From: Clostridiales bacterium
GTDB lineage: Bacteria; Bacillota; Clostridia; Christensenellales; CAG-138
Direction: 5' to 3'
NCBI GenBank assembly: GCA_012517905.1
Contig: JAAYUE010000015.1
Span: 1 to 34,051, forward strand
Length of the DNA: 34,051 nt
Positions 6,947 through 15,646 of the stretch are shown here, piece after piece. Both the position numbers and the translations under genes were made by a program. The notes beneath the pieces were generated by a model. The model saw only the letters and a list, made by a program, of their open reading frames with translations, was not told the origin of the DNA and made no database searches. Each line of letters begins with the position of its first letter. Positions within the stretch are counted from its first letter, which is position 1.

Positions 6947-8038
6947 CTATGCGCCCTGCGTTTGTTCCTCGATGGAGAGATACGGCACGGCGTTGAGCGA
7001 GAGCGCGTCCGTTTCGCCGCGCATCAGCTTGCCATACGCCGCGCTGCCGACCATGGCCGCGTTGTCCGTGCAATAGGCGAAATCGGGGCAGTAAAACGCG
7101 ATGCCCGCCTTGTTTGCGCGCTGCTCCATCGCCGCGCGCAGCGCGCCGTTTGCGGAGACGCCGCCCGCAAGCGCGAGCTTTTCCCCCGCGGCGCCCGGCT
7201 GCGCCTGCGCGGCGCGGACGGCCTTGTCCGCAAGGATATCCACCACCGTCTTCTGAAACGACGCGGCAAGATCCGCGCGGTCGATCGTTTCGCCCGCCTG
7301 TTGTGCGTTGTGCAGGCGGTTGACCACGGCGGTCTTGATGCCGGAAAAGCTGAAATCGAATCCGTCCCCCTCGTTGAACGCGGAGTGGAAGCGATAGCGG
7401 GTCGGGTCGCCTTCCCGCGCGAGCTTCTCGAGGTTTGGTCCGCCGGGATAGGGCAGGCCGAGCACGCGCGCAACTTTGTCGAACGCTTCGCCCGCCGCGT
7501 CGTCCCGCGTGCGCCCCAAGAGACGATACCGTTCGTAATCCTCCACGACGATGATGTGGCTGTGTCCGCCGGACGCAACGAGGCAGGTGAACGGCGGCTC
7601 CAGTGACAGATCGCTCAGATAATTCGCCGCGATGTGCGAGGCGATGTGGTGCACGCCCAGAAACGGCAGCCCCGCGGCGTAGGCAAGCCCCTTTGCATAG
7701 CTCAGGCCGACGAGCAGCGCACCGACCAGCCCCGGCCCGTTCGTCACGGCGACGGCGTCGAGTTCCGGCAGCGTCAGCCCCGCCTCGTCGAGCGCGCGGC
7801 GAACCACCGCGCCGATCTTCTGCACATGGCTGCGCGAGGCGATCTCCGGCACGACGCCGCCATACGGCACGTGCAGCGGAATCTGCGTGTGAACGACGCT
7901 GCTGAGCACCGTCCGCCCGTTTTCCACAACGGCGGCGGCCGTCTCGTCGCAGGAAGTTTCAATTGCGAGGATGCGCGCGCGCGGCCGACGTTTCAGCTTC
8001 TCCAGCCTGTCGTTCACGGCGCGTTCGTATTGCGTCAT
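6947..8038 (-). CDS. tsaD: tRNA N6-adenosine threonylcarbamoyltransferase
   Basis: TsaD transfers the threonylcarbamoyl group from TC-AMP to A37 of tRNAs reading ANN codons, working with TsaB and TsaE. The 363-residue protein carries the ASKHA-fold signature AIETSCDETAAAVV (about 25-38), VPEIASRSH (about 63-71), the metal-binding HHIASH (His131, His135), SGGHSHI (156-162), DDAAGEAFDKVAR (about 179-191) and the late DNAAM motif with the last metal-binding Asp. It is about 20 residues longer at the N-terminus than usual (MTQYERAVNDRLEKLKRRPR), and no other start is obvious; the ribosome binding site is weak. It follows a DUF1461 gene by 60 bases and is probably cotranscribed with it. tsaB and tsaE are not in the window. 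Confidence 0.97.
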   Translation of the reverse strand: MTQYERAVNDRLEKLKRRPRARILAIETSCDETAAAVVENGRTVLSSVVHTQIPLHVPYGGVVPEIASRSHVQKIGAVVRRALDEAGLTLPELDAVAVTNGPGLVGALLVGLSYAKGLAYAAGLPFLGVHHIASHIAANYLSDLSLEPPFTCLVASGGHSHIIVVEDYERYRLLGRTRDDAAGEAFDKVARVLGLPYPGGPNLEKLAREGDPTRYRFHSAFNEGDGFDFSFSGIKTAVVNRLHNAQQAGETIDRADLAASFQKTVVDILADKAVRAAQAQPGAAGEKLALAGGVSANGALRAAMEQRANKAGIAFYCPDFAYCTDNAAMVGSAAYGKLMRGETDALSLNAVPYLSIEEQTQGA

Positions 8039-8074
8039 ATGGTCAATCCAAATTCAGTCGATCCGGAAGCCGCC

Positions 8075-8094
8075 TGGCCGGCTTTTTCCGGCCA
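8075..8094. other. Hairpin between DUF1461 gene and tsaD
   Basis: TGGCCGG (8075-8081) pairs with CCGGCCA (8088-8094) right after the DUF1461 stop. No T tract follows on the minus strand, so it is more likely an mRNA stability or processing hairpin than a terminator. Confidence 0.4.
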
Positions 8095-8098
8095 AGCC

Positions 8099-9205
8099 TC
8101 AGTCGTCCAGAAATCCCGTGTCGTCGTGGACGTTCGCCTTCTGTTTCGCCGGTTTCGCCGCGCGCTGTTTCGGAGTCTCCGCCTGCGCAGGGCGCGGCTT
8201 TGCGGCGGGCCTGGTCTGCTCCGCGCGCGGCGCGCGCGTCGCCGCCTGTTTTTCGCGGACCGCCGCCGCTTCCGCCGCGGCGCGTTTTTTCGCGCGCCTC
8301 TCTTCCTTCAGGCGCTCCTGCTCCGCTTCCTGGGCGGCGGCCTCCGCCTCCGCCTGCTTGCGTGCCTTGATGGCGGCGATGCGCTCGCGCTTCTGCGCGA
8401 GGCGTTTTTCTTCTTCGGCGGCGTGCTTTGCGTCATACCGCGCCTTCTTGCGCGCGGCAACCGCGTCCTCGCGCGCTTTTTTGCGCGCCTGCGCAATCGC
8501 GCGGCGGCGCTTGTATCCGTCCGAGGAGAGCACCATCGCGATGATGCTCAGCACGATCAGTACGAGGATCACCGCGCCGGCATACAGGCCGACGCGCGCG
8601 ATGATATCCTGAAACACCTGCTCGGGCAGCATGTTGATCATGTTGCTCTGCGTCGAGTCGAAGAGCCACAGATCGTTCCAGAAGAGCATCTCGTGGAAAA
8701 ACGTCCAGAAATTGGAGAAGTCCAGCGCCGCCCACGTGCCCAAAAATCCAAAAACGAGCAGAAACACGAACGAGCCGGAGAGATACCCCTGCGCGAGGTA
8801 CTGCGGCGCCTTGCGAAAATGCACGACCGCCGCAAAGAGGAAGAGGATGAGCATGACCAGCACGCCGACGTCCCGATAGGACGCGATGGTCATGTAGATC
8901 TGGCGAACGTCCGCCATGTGCTCGGCCTCCTGCGGATAGTCGAACATCTGCGACGTTTCGCCGTTGACGGTGACCTCCACGTTGATGTCGTCCGCGTCGC
9001 CCTCCATGTAGTCCACCAGGCGGCCGAAGGACTTGACGAGGTCCGCGTTGCTCACGCCCATCTTCGCGCTGATGGCGAGCTTGGTAAATTCGTTGTTGAT
9101 AAACGTCTCGTCGTTGATCACCAGTCCGATGGACGTGAACAGCACGATCAGGATCAGCAGAAGGGACGCGATCGTCGCCATTCCGACGGATATCAGTTTT
9201 CTCAT
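8099..9205 (-). CDS. DUF1461 (TIGR01906-like) membrane protein with long basic C-terminal tail
   Basis: The 368-residue protein has four membrane segments, at about residues 7-30, 112-130, 143-165 and 213-237. Between helices 3 and 4 lies FHEMLFWNDLWLFDSTQSNMINMLPE, the stretch that marks the TIGR01906/DUF1461 family of unknown function. A soluble extracellular loop (30-110) is polar. After the last helix, about 125 residues are extremely rich in Lys, Arg, Ala and Glu (RKKAREDAVAARKKARYD and similar), a probable cytoplasmic coiled coil or extended helix, ending in DDTGFLDD. That tail is longer than I expect for the family. GAGGAG precedes ATG 9205 by nine bases, and a TATAAT lies 73 bases upstream. 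It leads the operon with tsaD. Confidence 0.8.
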   Translation of the reverse strand: MRKLISVGMATIASLLLILIVLFTSIGLVINDETFINNEFTKLAISAKMGVSNADLVKSFGRLVDYMEGDADDINVEVTVNGETSQMFDYPQEAEHMADVRQIYMTIASYRDVGVLVMLILFLFAAVVHFRKAPQYLAQGYLSGSFVFLLVFGFLGTWAALDFSNFWTFFHEMLFWNDLWLFDSTQSNMINMLPEQVFQDIIARVGLYAGAVILVLIVLSIIAMVLSSDGYKRRRAIAQARKKAREDAVAARKKARYDAKHAAEEEKRLAQKRERIAAIKARKQAEAEAAAQEAEQERLKEERRAKKRAAAEAAAVREKQAATRAPRAEQTRPAAKPRPAQAETPKQRAAKPAKQKANVHDDTGFLDD

Positions 9206-9277
9206 GCGGTCAATCTCCTCTTAACGCAATAACGCGGCAAAACGCGGCCGCACTTGGCGCGGCTTTCATGCAGCGTT

Positions 9278-9283
9278 ATTATA
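9278..9283 (-). promoter_or_regulatory. -10 box of the DUF1461-tsaD operon
   Basis: A perfect TATAAT reads at 9283-9278 on the minus strand. The -35 region 17 bases upstream (CTGATG) is weak. The leader to ATG 9205 would be about 65 bases and ends in a clear Shine-Dalgarno. Confidence 0.55.
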
Positions 9284-9452
9284 GCACAGCGCAGGCGCGG
9301 CATCAGGAAAATCGCAACAACCTTTGCAGCTTTGCCGCAAATTCGGCAAAATGGCGCGTGCCGTGAGGATTATACCACAACGATCCGCGCCGCGAACAGC
9401 CGTACGCCCGGCGCATGGCCGCGTTTTTCGAAACACAAGGGGCGCGAAACGC

Positions 9453-9481
9453 TTGCCAGCCGCCGCAAACCACGGTACAAT
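9453..9481 (+). promoter_or_regulatory. Promoter of the degV-family gene
   Basis: TTGCCA (9453-9458) and TACAAT (9476-9481) are spaced by 17 bases. The leader to ATG 9608 is about 120 bases. Confidence 0.65.
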
Positions 9482-9489
9482 ACCATTAA

Positions 9490-9506
9490 CTGGTTCAATA
9501 AACCAG
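9490..9506. promoter_or_regulatory. Inverted repeat at the degV transcription start
   Basis: CTGGTT-N5-AACCAG is a perfect 6-bp inverted repeat placed at the expected transcription start. It could be an operator or a 5' hairpin of the leader. Confidence 0.4.
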
Positions 9507-9607
9507 CACTGCCCCTGCGGCAAACCGACAGCGAACCACCTTCCACACGAAACATCACGATCAAATCAGCGTGCCGCAAGAGCAGGCATGCGGAAACGAG
9601 GCAACGC

Positions 9608-10471
9608 ATGAGCTACCGCATTTTCACCGACGCTACCAGCGATCTGCCGGCGAAGTTTGCCGAGCAGCTGAACGTGACCGTGCTCCCCATGGCCTTCACG
9701 ATGGACGAAAAAGAGTACTTCTACATCCCCGGTCGGTCGGACATGCCGATCGAGACGTTTTACGCCAATATGCGCGCGGGCAAGGACGTGACCACCGCGC
9801 AGGTCAATACGTATACGTTTGTCGAGGCGTTCGAGCCCGTGCTTCAGGCGGGCGAGGACGTGCTCTACATCGGCTTTTCTTCCAAACTTTCGGGCACGGT
9901 GCAGTCCGCCTTCAGCGCGGCGGAAGAACTCGGTCCGAACTATCCCGAACGCAAAATCGTCGTGATCGACTCCTGCTCCGCCTCGCTCGGCGAGGGCCTG
10001 CTCGTCTATTACGCCGCGCGAAAGAAGGACATGGCGCTGGACGATCTGGCGAAATGGGTGGAGGAAACCAAGCTGCGCTTTGCGCACTGGTTCACCGTTG
10101 ATGACCTCGTCTACCTCAAGCGCGGCGGGCGCATCAGCGGGGCGACGGCGGCCATCGCCACGATCCTCAACATCAAACCCGTCATGCACGTGGACGACGA
10201 GGGATACCTCGTCGCGGTCGAAAAGGTGCAGGGCAGGAAAAAATCGCTCCGCGCGCTCTTCGACCATATGGAGAAAACGGTCGATACCGCCGCGACGGAC
10301 ACCGTGTTCATCGGACACTGCGACGCGGACGCGGACGCGGAATATGTCGCGGGGCTCGTCAACGAGAAGTATCCGGACATGATGATCCACATCGACACCA
10401 TCGGCACGAGCATCGGCGCGCATTCCGGTCCCGGAACCATCGCGCTCTTCTTCGTAGCCAGCGGGCGCTGA
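9608..10471 (+). CDS. DegV family fatty-acid-binding protein
   Basis: The 287-residue protein shows the DegV two-domain layout. FTDATSDLP near the start and GFSSKLSGTVQSA near residue 90 contribute the serine and threonine contacts to the fatty-acid carboxylate. DSCSASLGEGLLV, DLVYLKRGGRISG and the C-terminal GTSIGAHSGPGTIALFF are also typical. Members (FakB type) present fatty acids to the kinase FakA; no fakA is in the window, so a phospholipid-synthesis role is inferred from the family. ATG 9608 is preferred over frames extending further upstream, because it puts the family's N-terminal strand at the start and lies downstream of the promoter; the Shine-Dalgarno (GAGG) is weak. A strong terminator follows, so it is a single-gene unit. 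Confidence 0.93.
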   Translation: MSYRIFTDATSDLPAKFAEQLNVTVLPMAFTMDEKEYFYIPGRSDMPIETFYANMRAGKDVTTAQVNTYTFVEAFEPVLQAGEDVLYIGFSSKLSGTVQSAFSAAEELGPNYPERKIVVIDSCSASLGEGLLVYYAARKKDMALDDLAKWVEETKLRFAHWFTVDDLVYLKRGGRISGATAAIATILNIKPVMHVDDEGYLVAVEKVQGRKKSLRALFDHMEKTVDTAATDTVFIGHCDADADAEYVAGLVNEKYPDMMIHIDTIGTSIGAHSGPGTIALFFVASGR

Positions 10472-10487
10472 GCAAACCGGCATTCTG

Positions 10488-10519
10488 AGCGGGCGGATTT
10501 TCGCCCGCTTTTTGTTTTT
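10488..10519 (+). terminator. Intrinsic terminator after the degV-family gene
   Basis: AGCGGGCG (10488-10495) pairs with CGCCCGCT (10502-10509) across a six-base loop, and a T-rich run TTTTTGTTTTT follows. Confidence 0.92.
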
Positions 10520-10556
10520 CAGCGCGCTTTTGCCGCATAAACATGCGCCTGTGCAC

Positions 10557-10585
10557 TTGTCTTGCCGCCGTGTTCCGGCTACAAT
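10557..10585 (+). promoter_or_regulatory. Promoter of the pyrophosphatase-kinase operon
   Basis: TTGTCT (10557-10562) and TACAAT (10580-10585) are 17 bases apart. The leader to ATG 10682 is about 90 bases and ends in GGAGG. Confidence 0.6.
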
Positions 10586-10681
10586 GGAGAATGTCAAAAC
10601 AATCCGCTCGAAAGCAGGCTCGGACCTGTCTATCCCGGCGCGCGGCGGTCTCTTGCCGCGCGGCGAAGCATCGGAGGACGA

Positions 10682-12295
10682 ATGGAACCCATCTACATCA
10701 CGGGACACCGCAATCCGGACACGGACTCCATCGTTGCGTCTCTTTCCTACGCCATGCTGAAAAACGCGCTGGGCGAGCGCGCCTATCAGGCCGCGCGCAT
10801 CGGCGAGCTGAGCGACCAGACGGAGATGCTGCTCAAGAAATTCGACTTTGCGCCGCCGACGCTGCTGCATACGGTGCGCACGCAGGTTTCGGATCTCGAC
10901 TACGACACGCCGCCCATCCTCTCCGCGGCGGTGAGCGTCTACCACGCCTGGCAGACCATCGTCAGCGACACGGCGGGCGTGCCGACGCTGCCGGTCACGG
11001 ACGAAGACGGCCGGCTTTATGGCATGCTTACGCCGGAGGAGATCGCCGCCTACGACATGCGCTTCATCAAGAGCAGCCGTCTTGAGGGCATTCCGCTTTT
11101 CAACCTGCTGGCCAGCCTCGACGGGCGGCTCATCAGCGCCGCGACGGAGCAGACGGTGCTCTCCGGCACGCTCGTCGTCGCGCTGCCGACGCACGCCGGT
11201 CTGCCCGAGATCGACAAAGACAGCGTCGTGCTCTGCGGCAACCAGCCGGAGGTGATCCGCCTCGCGCTGGAGCGGCAGGCCGCCGCGCTGATCGTCTGCG
11301 AAAGTGAAGTGGATACGTCCCTCATTCCGAAGGAGAGCGGCAGCTGCATCATCTCCACCCCGTTTGACGCATACGCCGCCTCGCGGCTCGTGTTTCTCGC
11401 CGTGCCCGTTTCGCGCATCTGCCGAAAGGACGGCCTCGTCTCCTTTCACCTGACCGACTACCTCGACGACGTGCGGGAAACCACGCTGAAGTCCCGCTAT
11501 CGCAGCTATCCGATTCTCGACGATCAGGATCACGTGGTGGGCACGCTCTCGCGGTTTCATCTGCTGCGCCCCAAGAGAAAGCGCGTGGTGCTCGTGGACC
11601 ACAACGAGCTGCACCAGTCCGTGCCCGGCCTCGAGCAGGCGGAGATCCTCGAGATCATCGACCACCACCGCCTCGCGGAAGTCGAGACGGACGCGCCGGT
11701 CTATGTGCGCAACGAGCCCGTCGGCAGCACCTGCACGATCATCACCAGCATGTTTTTCGAGCGCGGCGTCATGCCGAGCAAAAAGCTCGCCGGCCTGCTT
11801 GCGGCGGCCATCGTGACGGACACCATCGTGTTCAAGTCCCCGACGAGCACGCCCGTCGACCGCGCGATGGCGGAGCGTATGGCAAAGATTGCGGGACTTT
11901 CGCTCGACACGCTCGGCCGGGAGATCTTCTCCGTTTCACCGGCGGAGGGCGGCGACCTCGAAGAACTGTACTTCGCCGACTTCAAGCAGTTTCAGATCGC
12001 CGGCCACTCGCTCGGCATTTCGCAGATCACCTCGCTGGACACCGACGAGCTCGGCAAAAAAAAGGCGGAGTTCGTCGCGCTGATGGAGCGCGAGATGGAA
12101 CAGCACAGCTACGACATGATGCTGCTGATGCTCACCGACGTGCTCAAGGAAGGCACGCTGTTGATCGCCGTCGGCGATCTGGACGCGGTCGAGCACGCGC
12201 TGAACATATCGTTTAAGCAGCATGCGGCGTTTTTGCCGGGCGTCATCTCCAGAAAGAAGCAGATCGTGCCCGCGCTGTCGCTGCTCTGGGGCTGA
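10682..12295 (+). CDS. Manganese-dependent inorganic pyrophosphatase with CBS and DRTGG regulatory domains
   Basis: Family II pyrophosphatase of the DHH superfamily; it hydrolyses PPi to phosphate and so pulls biosynthetic reactions forward. The 537 residues run as follows: an N-terminal catalytic part with GHRNPDTDSIVAS (His9, Asp13, Asp15 bind metal); an inserted region of about 230 residues with two CBS motifs flanking a DRTGG-like segment; the second metal-binding part with VDHNE and IIDHHRL; and a C-terminal DHHA2 domain with TDTIVFKSPT and ISRKKQIVP. The length equals that of the nucleotide-regulated CBS-PPases of clostridia, which are inhibited by AMP or ADP and activated by diadenosine polyphosphates. 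GGAGG precedes ATG 10682. It is followed after 43 bases by a nucleoside-kinase-like gene, probably in the same mRNA. Confidence 0.95.
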   Translation: MEPIYITGHRNPDTDSIVASLSYAMLKNALGERAYQAARIGELSDQTEMLLKKFDFAPPTLLHTVRTQVSDLDYDTPPILSAAVSVYHAWQTIVSDTAGVPTLPVTDEDGRLYGMLTPEEIAAYDMRFIKSSRLEGIPLFNLLASLDGRLISAATEQTVLSGTLVVALPTHAGLPEIDKDSVVLCGNQPEVIRLALERQAAALIVCESEVDTSLIPKESGSCIISTPFDAYAASRLVFLAVPVSRICRKDGLVSFHLTDYLDDVRETTLKSRYRSYPILDDQDHVVGTLSRFHLLRPKRKRVVLVDHNELHQSVPGLEQAEILEIIDHHRLAEVETDAPVYVRNEPVGSTCTIITSMFFERGVMPSKKLAGLLAAAIVTDTIVFKSPTSTPVDRAMAERMAKIAGLSLDTLGREIFSVSPAEGGDLEELYFADFKQFQIAGHSLGISQITSLDTDELGKKKAEFVALMEREMEQHSYDMMLLMLTDVLKEGTLLIAVGDLDAVEHALNISFKQHAAFLPGVISRKKQIVPALSLLWG

Positions 12296-12307
12296 GCGCC
12301 CAGGGGC

Positions 12308-12324
12308 TGCGGCGAACCGCCGCA
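12308..12324 (+). other. Hairpin just before the kinase ribosome binding site
   Basis: TGCGGCG (12308-12314) pairs with CGCCGCA (12318-12324) across AAC. It ends two bases before GGGAGGG of the next gene, so it may set translation of the kinase relative to the pyrophosphatase. No T tract follows, so it is not a terminator. Confidence 0.4.
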
Positions 12325-12338
12325 CGGGAGGGATCACC

Positions 12339-14051
12339 ATGAAACTCACCATCGACGGAATCGTCACCGAGGTCGCCTGCGGCGAGCGCCTGCTGGACAT
12401 CGTGCGCCGCCTCGGGCTCGACAGCGCGGACCTGAAGACACGCCCGCTCGCGGCCAATATCTCCGGCGAGACCTTTACGCTCAACTACGTGCCGCTGCGC
12501 GAGCAAGCTCTGCCGTCCGGCCAGCGCGTGGCGATGCGCCGCGCGATGCGCGCGGCAAACGGCGAGGTCTCGCTGCTTCGCTACGACACGGCGCGCGGCA
12601 ACCGCGTATACGAGCGCACGATGCTGTTTGTGTTTCTGCTCGCCATGCGAAAACTCTACCCCGGGACGCGCGTACGCATCAACTACGCCGTTGGCGCGGG
12701 GCTGTTTTCCACCGTCGGAGACGGCGTGAAGCTCAGCCAGCAGGACGTCGACCGCATCAAGAGCGCCATGCGCGAAATCGTGAACGCGGACCTCACGCTC
12801 GAACGCAAGCGGCTGGAGATCGACGACGCGATCGACTTTTTTTCAAGCGACGGACAGGAGGACAAGGTTCGCCTGCTGCGCTACCGGCGGTTTGCCTATT
12901 TCGACGTTTACCGCCAGGACGACTATGTGGACTATTTTTACGGCGAGATGGCGCCGAGCACCGGCTATGCCAGCGTGTTCGATCTGCAGGCGCAAAAGGG
13001 CGGGCTGCTGTTGCTGCGACCTTCCGCCGCGGACCCGAACAAACCCGCCGGGCACGTCTCCCTGCCGCGGCTCTCCGGCGTGTTTTCCGAGAGCGAGGAG
13101 TGGGGCAGGCTCATGCACTGCACGGTGGTGGCCGACCTCAACGACATGGTGCTCAGCGGCGATGTGCGCACGCTGATCCGCGTGAACGAGGCGCTGCACG
13201 AAAAGCGCTTTGCGCAGCTGGCGGACGAAATCATCGACCGTGGCGCGCGCGCCGTCGTCATTGCGGGCCCTTCCAGCAGCGGCAAGACCACGAGCGCGAA
13301 CCGGCTCTGCACGCAGCTTCGCGTGCACGGCAAAACGCCCGTGCTCGTCTCTCTGGACAACTATTACCTCGACCGCAACCAGCTCAAACCCGGACCGGAC
13401 GGACAGTTCGACCTCGAGGACATCGCAACGCTGGACATCCCGCAGTTTCAGGAGGACCTCACGCGGCTGATGCGCGGTGAGGAGGTGGAGCTCCCGCTCT
13501 TCGACTTCGTCCGCCAGCAGCGCTGCGACAAGGGCCAGCGCATCCATATCGACGAAAGCGCGCCGCTCGTGATCGAGGGGCTGCACGGCCTCAACCCGAT
13601 GCTGCTGCCGGACGCCGTCGACAAAAAGCTGATCTTCCGGCTCTACGTCTCCGCGCTGACCACGCTGAACCTCGACGACCACAACCGCGTGCCGACCACG
13701 TATCTGCGACTGCTGCGCCGTATGGTGCGGGACAACGAGACGCGCGGCGCCTCCATCGAGCGCACGCTTTCGATGTGGGACAGCGTGCGCGCGGGCGAAG
13801 AGAAATGGATCTTCCCCTTCCAGGAGGATGCGGACGCCATCTTCAACACCACGCTCATCTATGAGCCCGCCGTGCTGAAAAAGCACATCTTTCCGCTGCT
13901 CGGCGCCGTGCCGCCCGAAAGCCCGTATTTCGACGACGCGCGCTCCATCGTAAAATTTCTCAACTATTTTGTCGAGGCGAACGTAGAGGACGAAATCCCG
14001 CCGACGTCGATCCTGCGCGAATTTATCGGCGGAAACACCTTCTACCGCTGA
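12339..14051 (+). CDS. Uridine kinase-like nucleoside kinase with TGS-like N-terminus
   Basis: The 570-residue protein combines an N-terminal TGS-like beta-grasp segment (residues 1-60), a region resembling the second additional domain of threonyl-tRNA synthetases (about 65-200), and a C-terminal P-loop kinase. The kinase part has VIAGPSSSGKTTSANRL (Walker A, about residues 306-322), VSLDNYYLDRNQ with the uridine-kinase-type Asp, FDLEDIATLDI, and VIEGLHGLNP (Walker B-like). This three-part layout is known in clostridial 'nucleoside kinase' proteins; whether the true substrate is uridine is untested. The spacing GGGAGGG to ATG 12339 is good. It follows the pyrophosphatase closely, which fits nucleotide metabolism. 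A strong terminator ends the unit. Confidence 0.88.
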   Translation: MKLTIDGIVTEVACGERLLDIVRRLGLDSADLKTRPLAANISGETFTLNYVPLREQALPSGQRVAMRRAMRAANGEVSLLRYDTARGNRVYERTMLFVFLLAMRKLYPGTRVRINYAVGAGLFSTVGDGVKLSQQDVDRIKSAMREIVNADLTLERKRLEIDDAIDFFSSDGQEDKVRLLRYRRFAYFDVYRQDDYVDYFYGEMAPSTGYASVFDLQAQKGGLLLLRPSAADPNKPAGHVSLPRLSGVFSESEEWGRLMHCTVVADLNDMVLSGDVRTLIRVNEALHEKRFAQLADEIIDRGARAVVIAGPSSSGKTTSANRLCTQLRVHGKTPVLVSLDNYYLDRNQLKPGPDGQFDLEDIATLDIPQFQEDLTRLMRGEEVELPLFDFVRQQRCDKGQRIHIDESAPLVIEGLHGLNPMLLPDAVDKKLIFRLYVSALTTLNLDDHNRVPTTYLRLLRRMVRDNETRGASIERTLSMWDSVRAGEEKWIFPFQEDADAIFNTTLIYEPAVLKKHIFPLLGAVPPESPYFDDARSIVKFLNYFVEANVEDEIPPTSILREFIGGNTFYR

Positions 14052-14079
14052 CGCAGCCGTTACGCCGTCCCGCTGTATT

Positions 14080-14120
14080 CTGCGCCCTTCGCTTTCGAGT
14101 GAAAACGGGCGCAGTTTTTT
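14080..14120 (+). terminator. Intrinsic terminator after the kinase gene
   Basis: CTGCGCCC (14080-14087) pairs with GGGCGCAG (14107-14114). The loop itself can fold further (TTCGCT with AGTGAA), and six T residues follow at 14115-14120. Confidence 0.92.
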
Positions 14121-14204
14121 ACGAATGATATATACAAATACCGCGGAAAATCGAAGAATTCGTTACAAACCGGTTAAGAAAGCGAAAACGATATGGAATG
14201 TTTG

Positions 14205-14232
14205 TTGACAATCCAATGGCAGGCTGTATGAT
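14205..14232 (+). promoter_or_regulatory. Strong promoter of the LPQTG protein-sortase operon
   Basis: A perfect TTGACA (14205-14210) is followed after 16 bases by TATGAT (14227-14232). The leader to ATG 14303 is about 65 bases and carries an extended Shine-Dalgarno AAAGGAGG at 14285-14292. Confidence 0.8.
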
Positions 14233-14302
14233 GGTATCAGTCCATGAAATTCCCGTATCATCCGAACCCGATGCCACCGGCATCAAAGGAGGAGTTTTGA
14301 AA

Positions 14303-15646
14303 ATGAAAAAATCCCTGATTCTCAAGGCGGCGTCGGTGCTGACCATGCTCGCGCTCGCGCTCGTCGTTACCGGCGTTCCGGCTATCGCGCTGGCAACCGT
14401 CGATACCGTCGAAATCACTGCCGGCGGCTCTACGACCATTCGCGTTGGCGACCAACTCTCGCTGTCCGCGACGATCAATGCGCCCCCCAGTTCCGCAACT
14501 TTGACCGATCCCGTCGTGTATTCGTGGACGCCGACCGCTGCGGGCACCATTTCGATGAGCCCCACAAACGCGGCGTCGACCACGGTTACCGGCCGTATCC
14601 CCGGCACGCAGACCGTTACGCTCGGCGTCAGTGACGCCGACACGACGACCCCCATCACGGATACGATCGACATCATCGTTTCCCCGATGACGCTCTCGCC
14701 CTCGTCCGTCACGCTCGCGACCGGCGCTTCCACAACGCTGGTTGCCGCCAACTACACCGGCACCGTCGGCTGGGTCTCCAGCAACACCGGCGTAGCGACG
14801 GTCAGCGCCAGCGGCGTCGTCACCGCCGTCGGCAGCGGCACGGCGACCATCACCGCGACGAACACGCCGGCCAACAGCGCGCCCGCGCAGTCCCAAACCT
14901 GCGTGATCACGGTTCCCACCGTGACGCTGAATCCCTCCAGCCAGACGATCTCCACCCCCAGCACGGCGACCACGCTGACGCTGACCGTCACCAACGGGGG
15001 CACGGTCATCCCGGCCGGCACAGCCGTCACCTGGAGCAGCAGCAACACCTCCCTCGGCACCCTCTCCAGCACGAGCACCACGATCGCCGCGGACGGCACC
15101 AGCTCGATTACGTTTACATCCAACTCGTCCAGCACCAACGGCTCGACCACCATCACCGCCGTTGTCGGCGCATATACCCGAACCGCTTCCGTCTCCGTGC
15201 AGACCAGCCGTTATCTGACCCTCGACGGGCCGAGTACGCTCAACGCCTCTTCTCGCTACGGCACCTATACCCTGACGCTGCATAACTCGGACGGTTCCGT
15301 CGTGGACGACGACACCAGCACGGCGCACTGGAGCTGGAGCTCCAGCTATCTGAGCATGCCCAGCAACTCGCTCAACGACGACCGCGCCGATATGGAAAAC
15401 GGCCAGGCGCAGATTCAGCTCTACGCCCGCTATAACACCCCCTCCAGCGGCACGCGCCTCTATGCCTGGATCAACAGCGCTTCCGACGATCGGGTGTACA
15501 CCACAATCGTCATCACCGGCCTGAGCTCCCTGCCGCAAACCGGCCAGGATATGACGCTGGTTTACGTATTCGGCGGTCTCGGCGCGGCATTGCTCGCCGC
15601 AGCGGGGGTTTGGTATGGCATCCGTAAGAAACGCACCGAAGCATAA
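14303..15646 (+). CDS. LPXTG-anchored surface protein with bacterial Ig-like domains
   Basis: The 447-residue protein has a Sec signal (KKSLILKAASVLTMLALALV, cleavage likely near AIALA at 27-31). About 370 residues follow, very rich in Ser and Thr, and the chain ends in a cell-wall sorting signal: LPQTG (410-414), a hydrophobic segment (VYVFGGLGAALLAAAGVWYG) and a basic tail (RKKRTEA). At least three Ig-like modules can be made out. One is a clear BIG2-type module (SSVTLATGASTTLVA ... WVSSNTGVATVSASG ... GTATITA); a later one, with GTAVTWSSS and STTIAADGTSSITF, resembles Big1. It is probably an adhesin or cell-wall structural protein. ATG 14303 gives the best signal peptide; an in-frame TTG at 14297 is also close to the AAAGGAGG site. 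The end of the gene overlaps the sortase gene by 32 bases. Confidence 0.9.
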   Translation: MKKSLILKAASVLTMLALALVVTGVPAIALATVDTVEITAGGSTTIRVGDQLSLSATINAPPSSATLTDPVVYSWTPTAAGTISMSPTNAASTTVTGRIPGTQTVTLGVSDADTTTPITDTIDIIVSPMTLSPSSVTLATGASTTLVAANYTGTVGWVSSNTGVATVSASGVVTAVGSGTATITATNTPANSAPAQSQTCVITVPTVTLNPSSQTISTPSTATTLTLTVTNGGTVIPAGTAVTWSSSNTSLGTLSSTSTTIAADGTSSITFTSNSSSTNGSTTITAVVGAYTRTASVSVQTSRYLTLDGPSTLNASSRYGTYTLTLHNSDGSVVDDDTSTAHWSWSSSYLSMPSNSLNDDRADMENGQAQIQLYARYNTPSSGTRLYAWINSASDDRVYTTIVITGLSSLPQTGQDMTLVYVFGGLGAALLAAAGVWYGIRKKRTEA

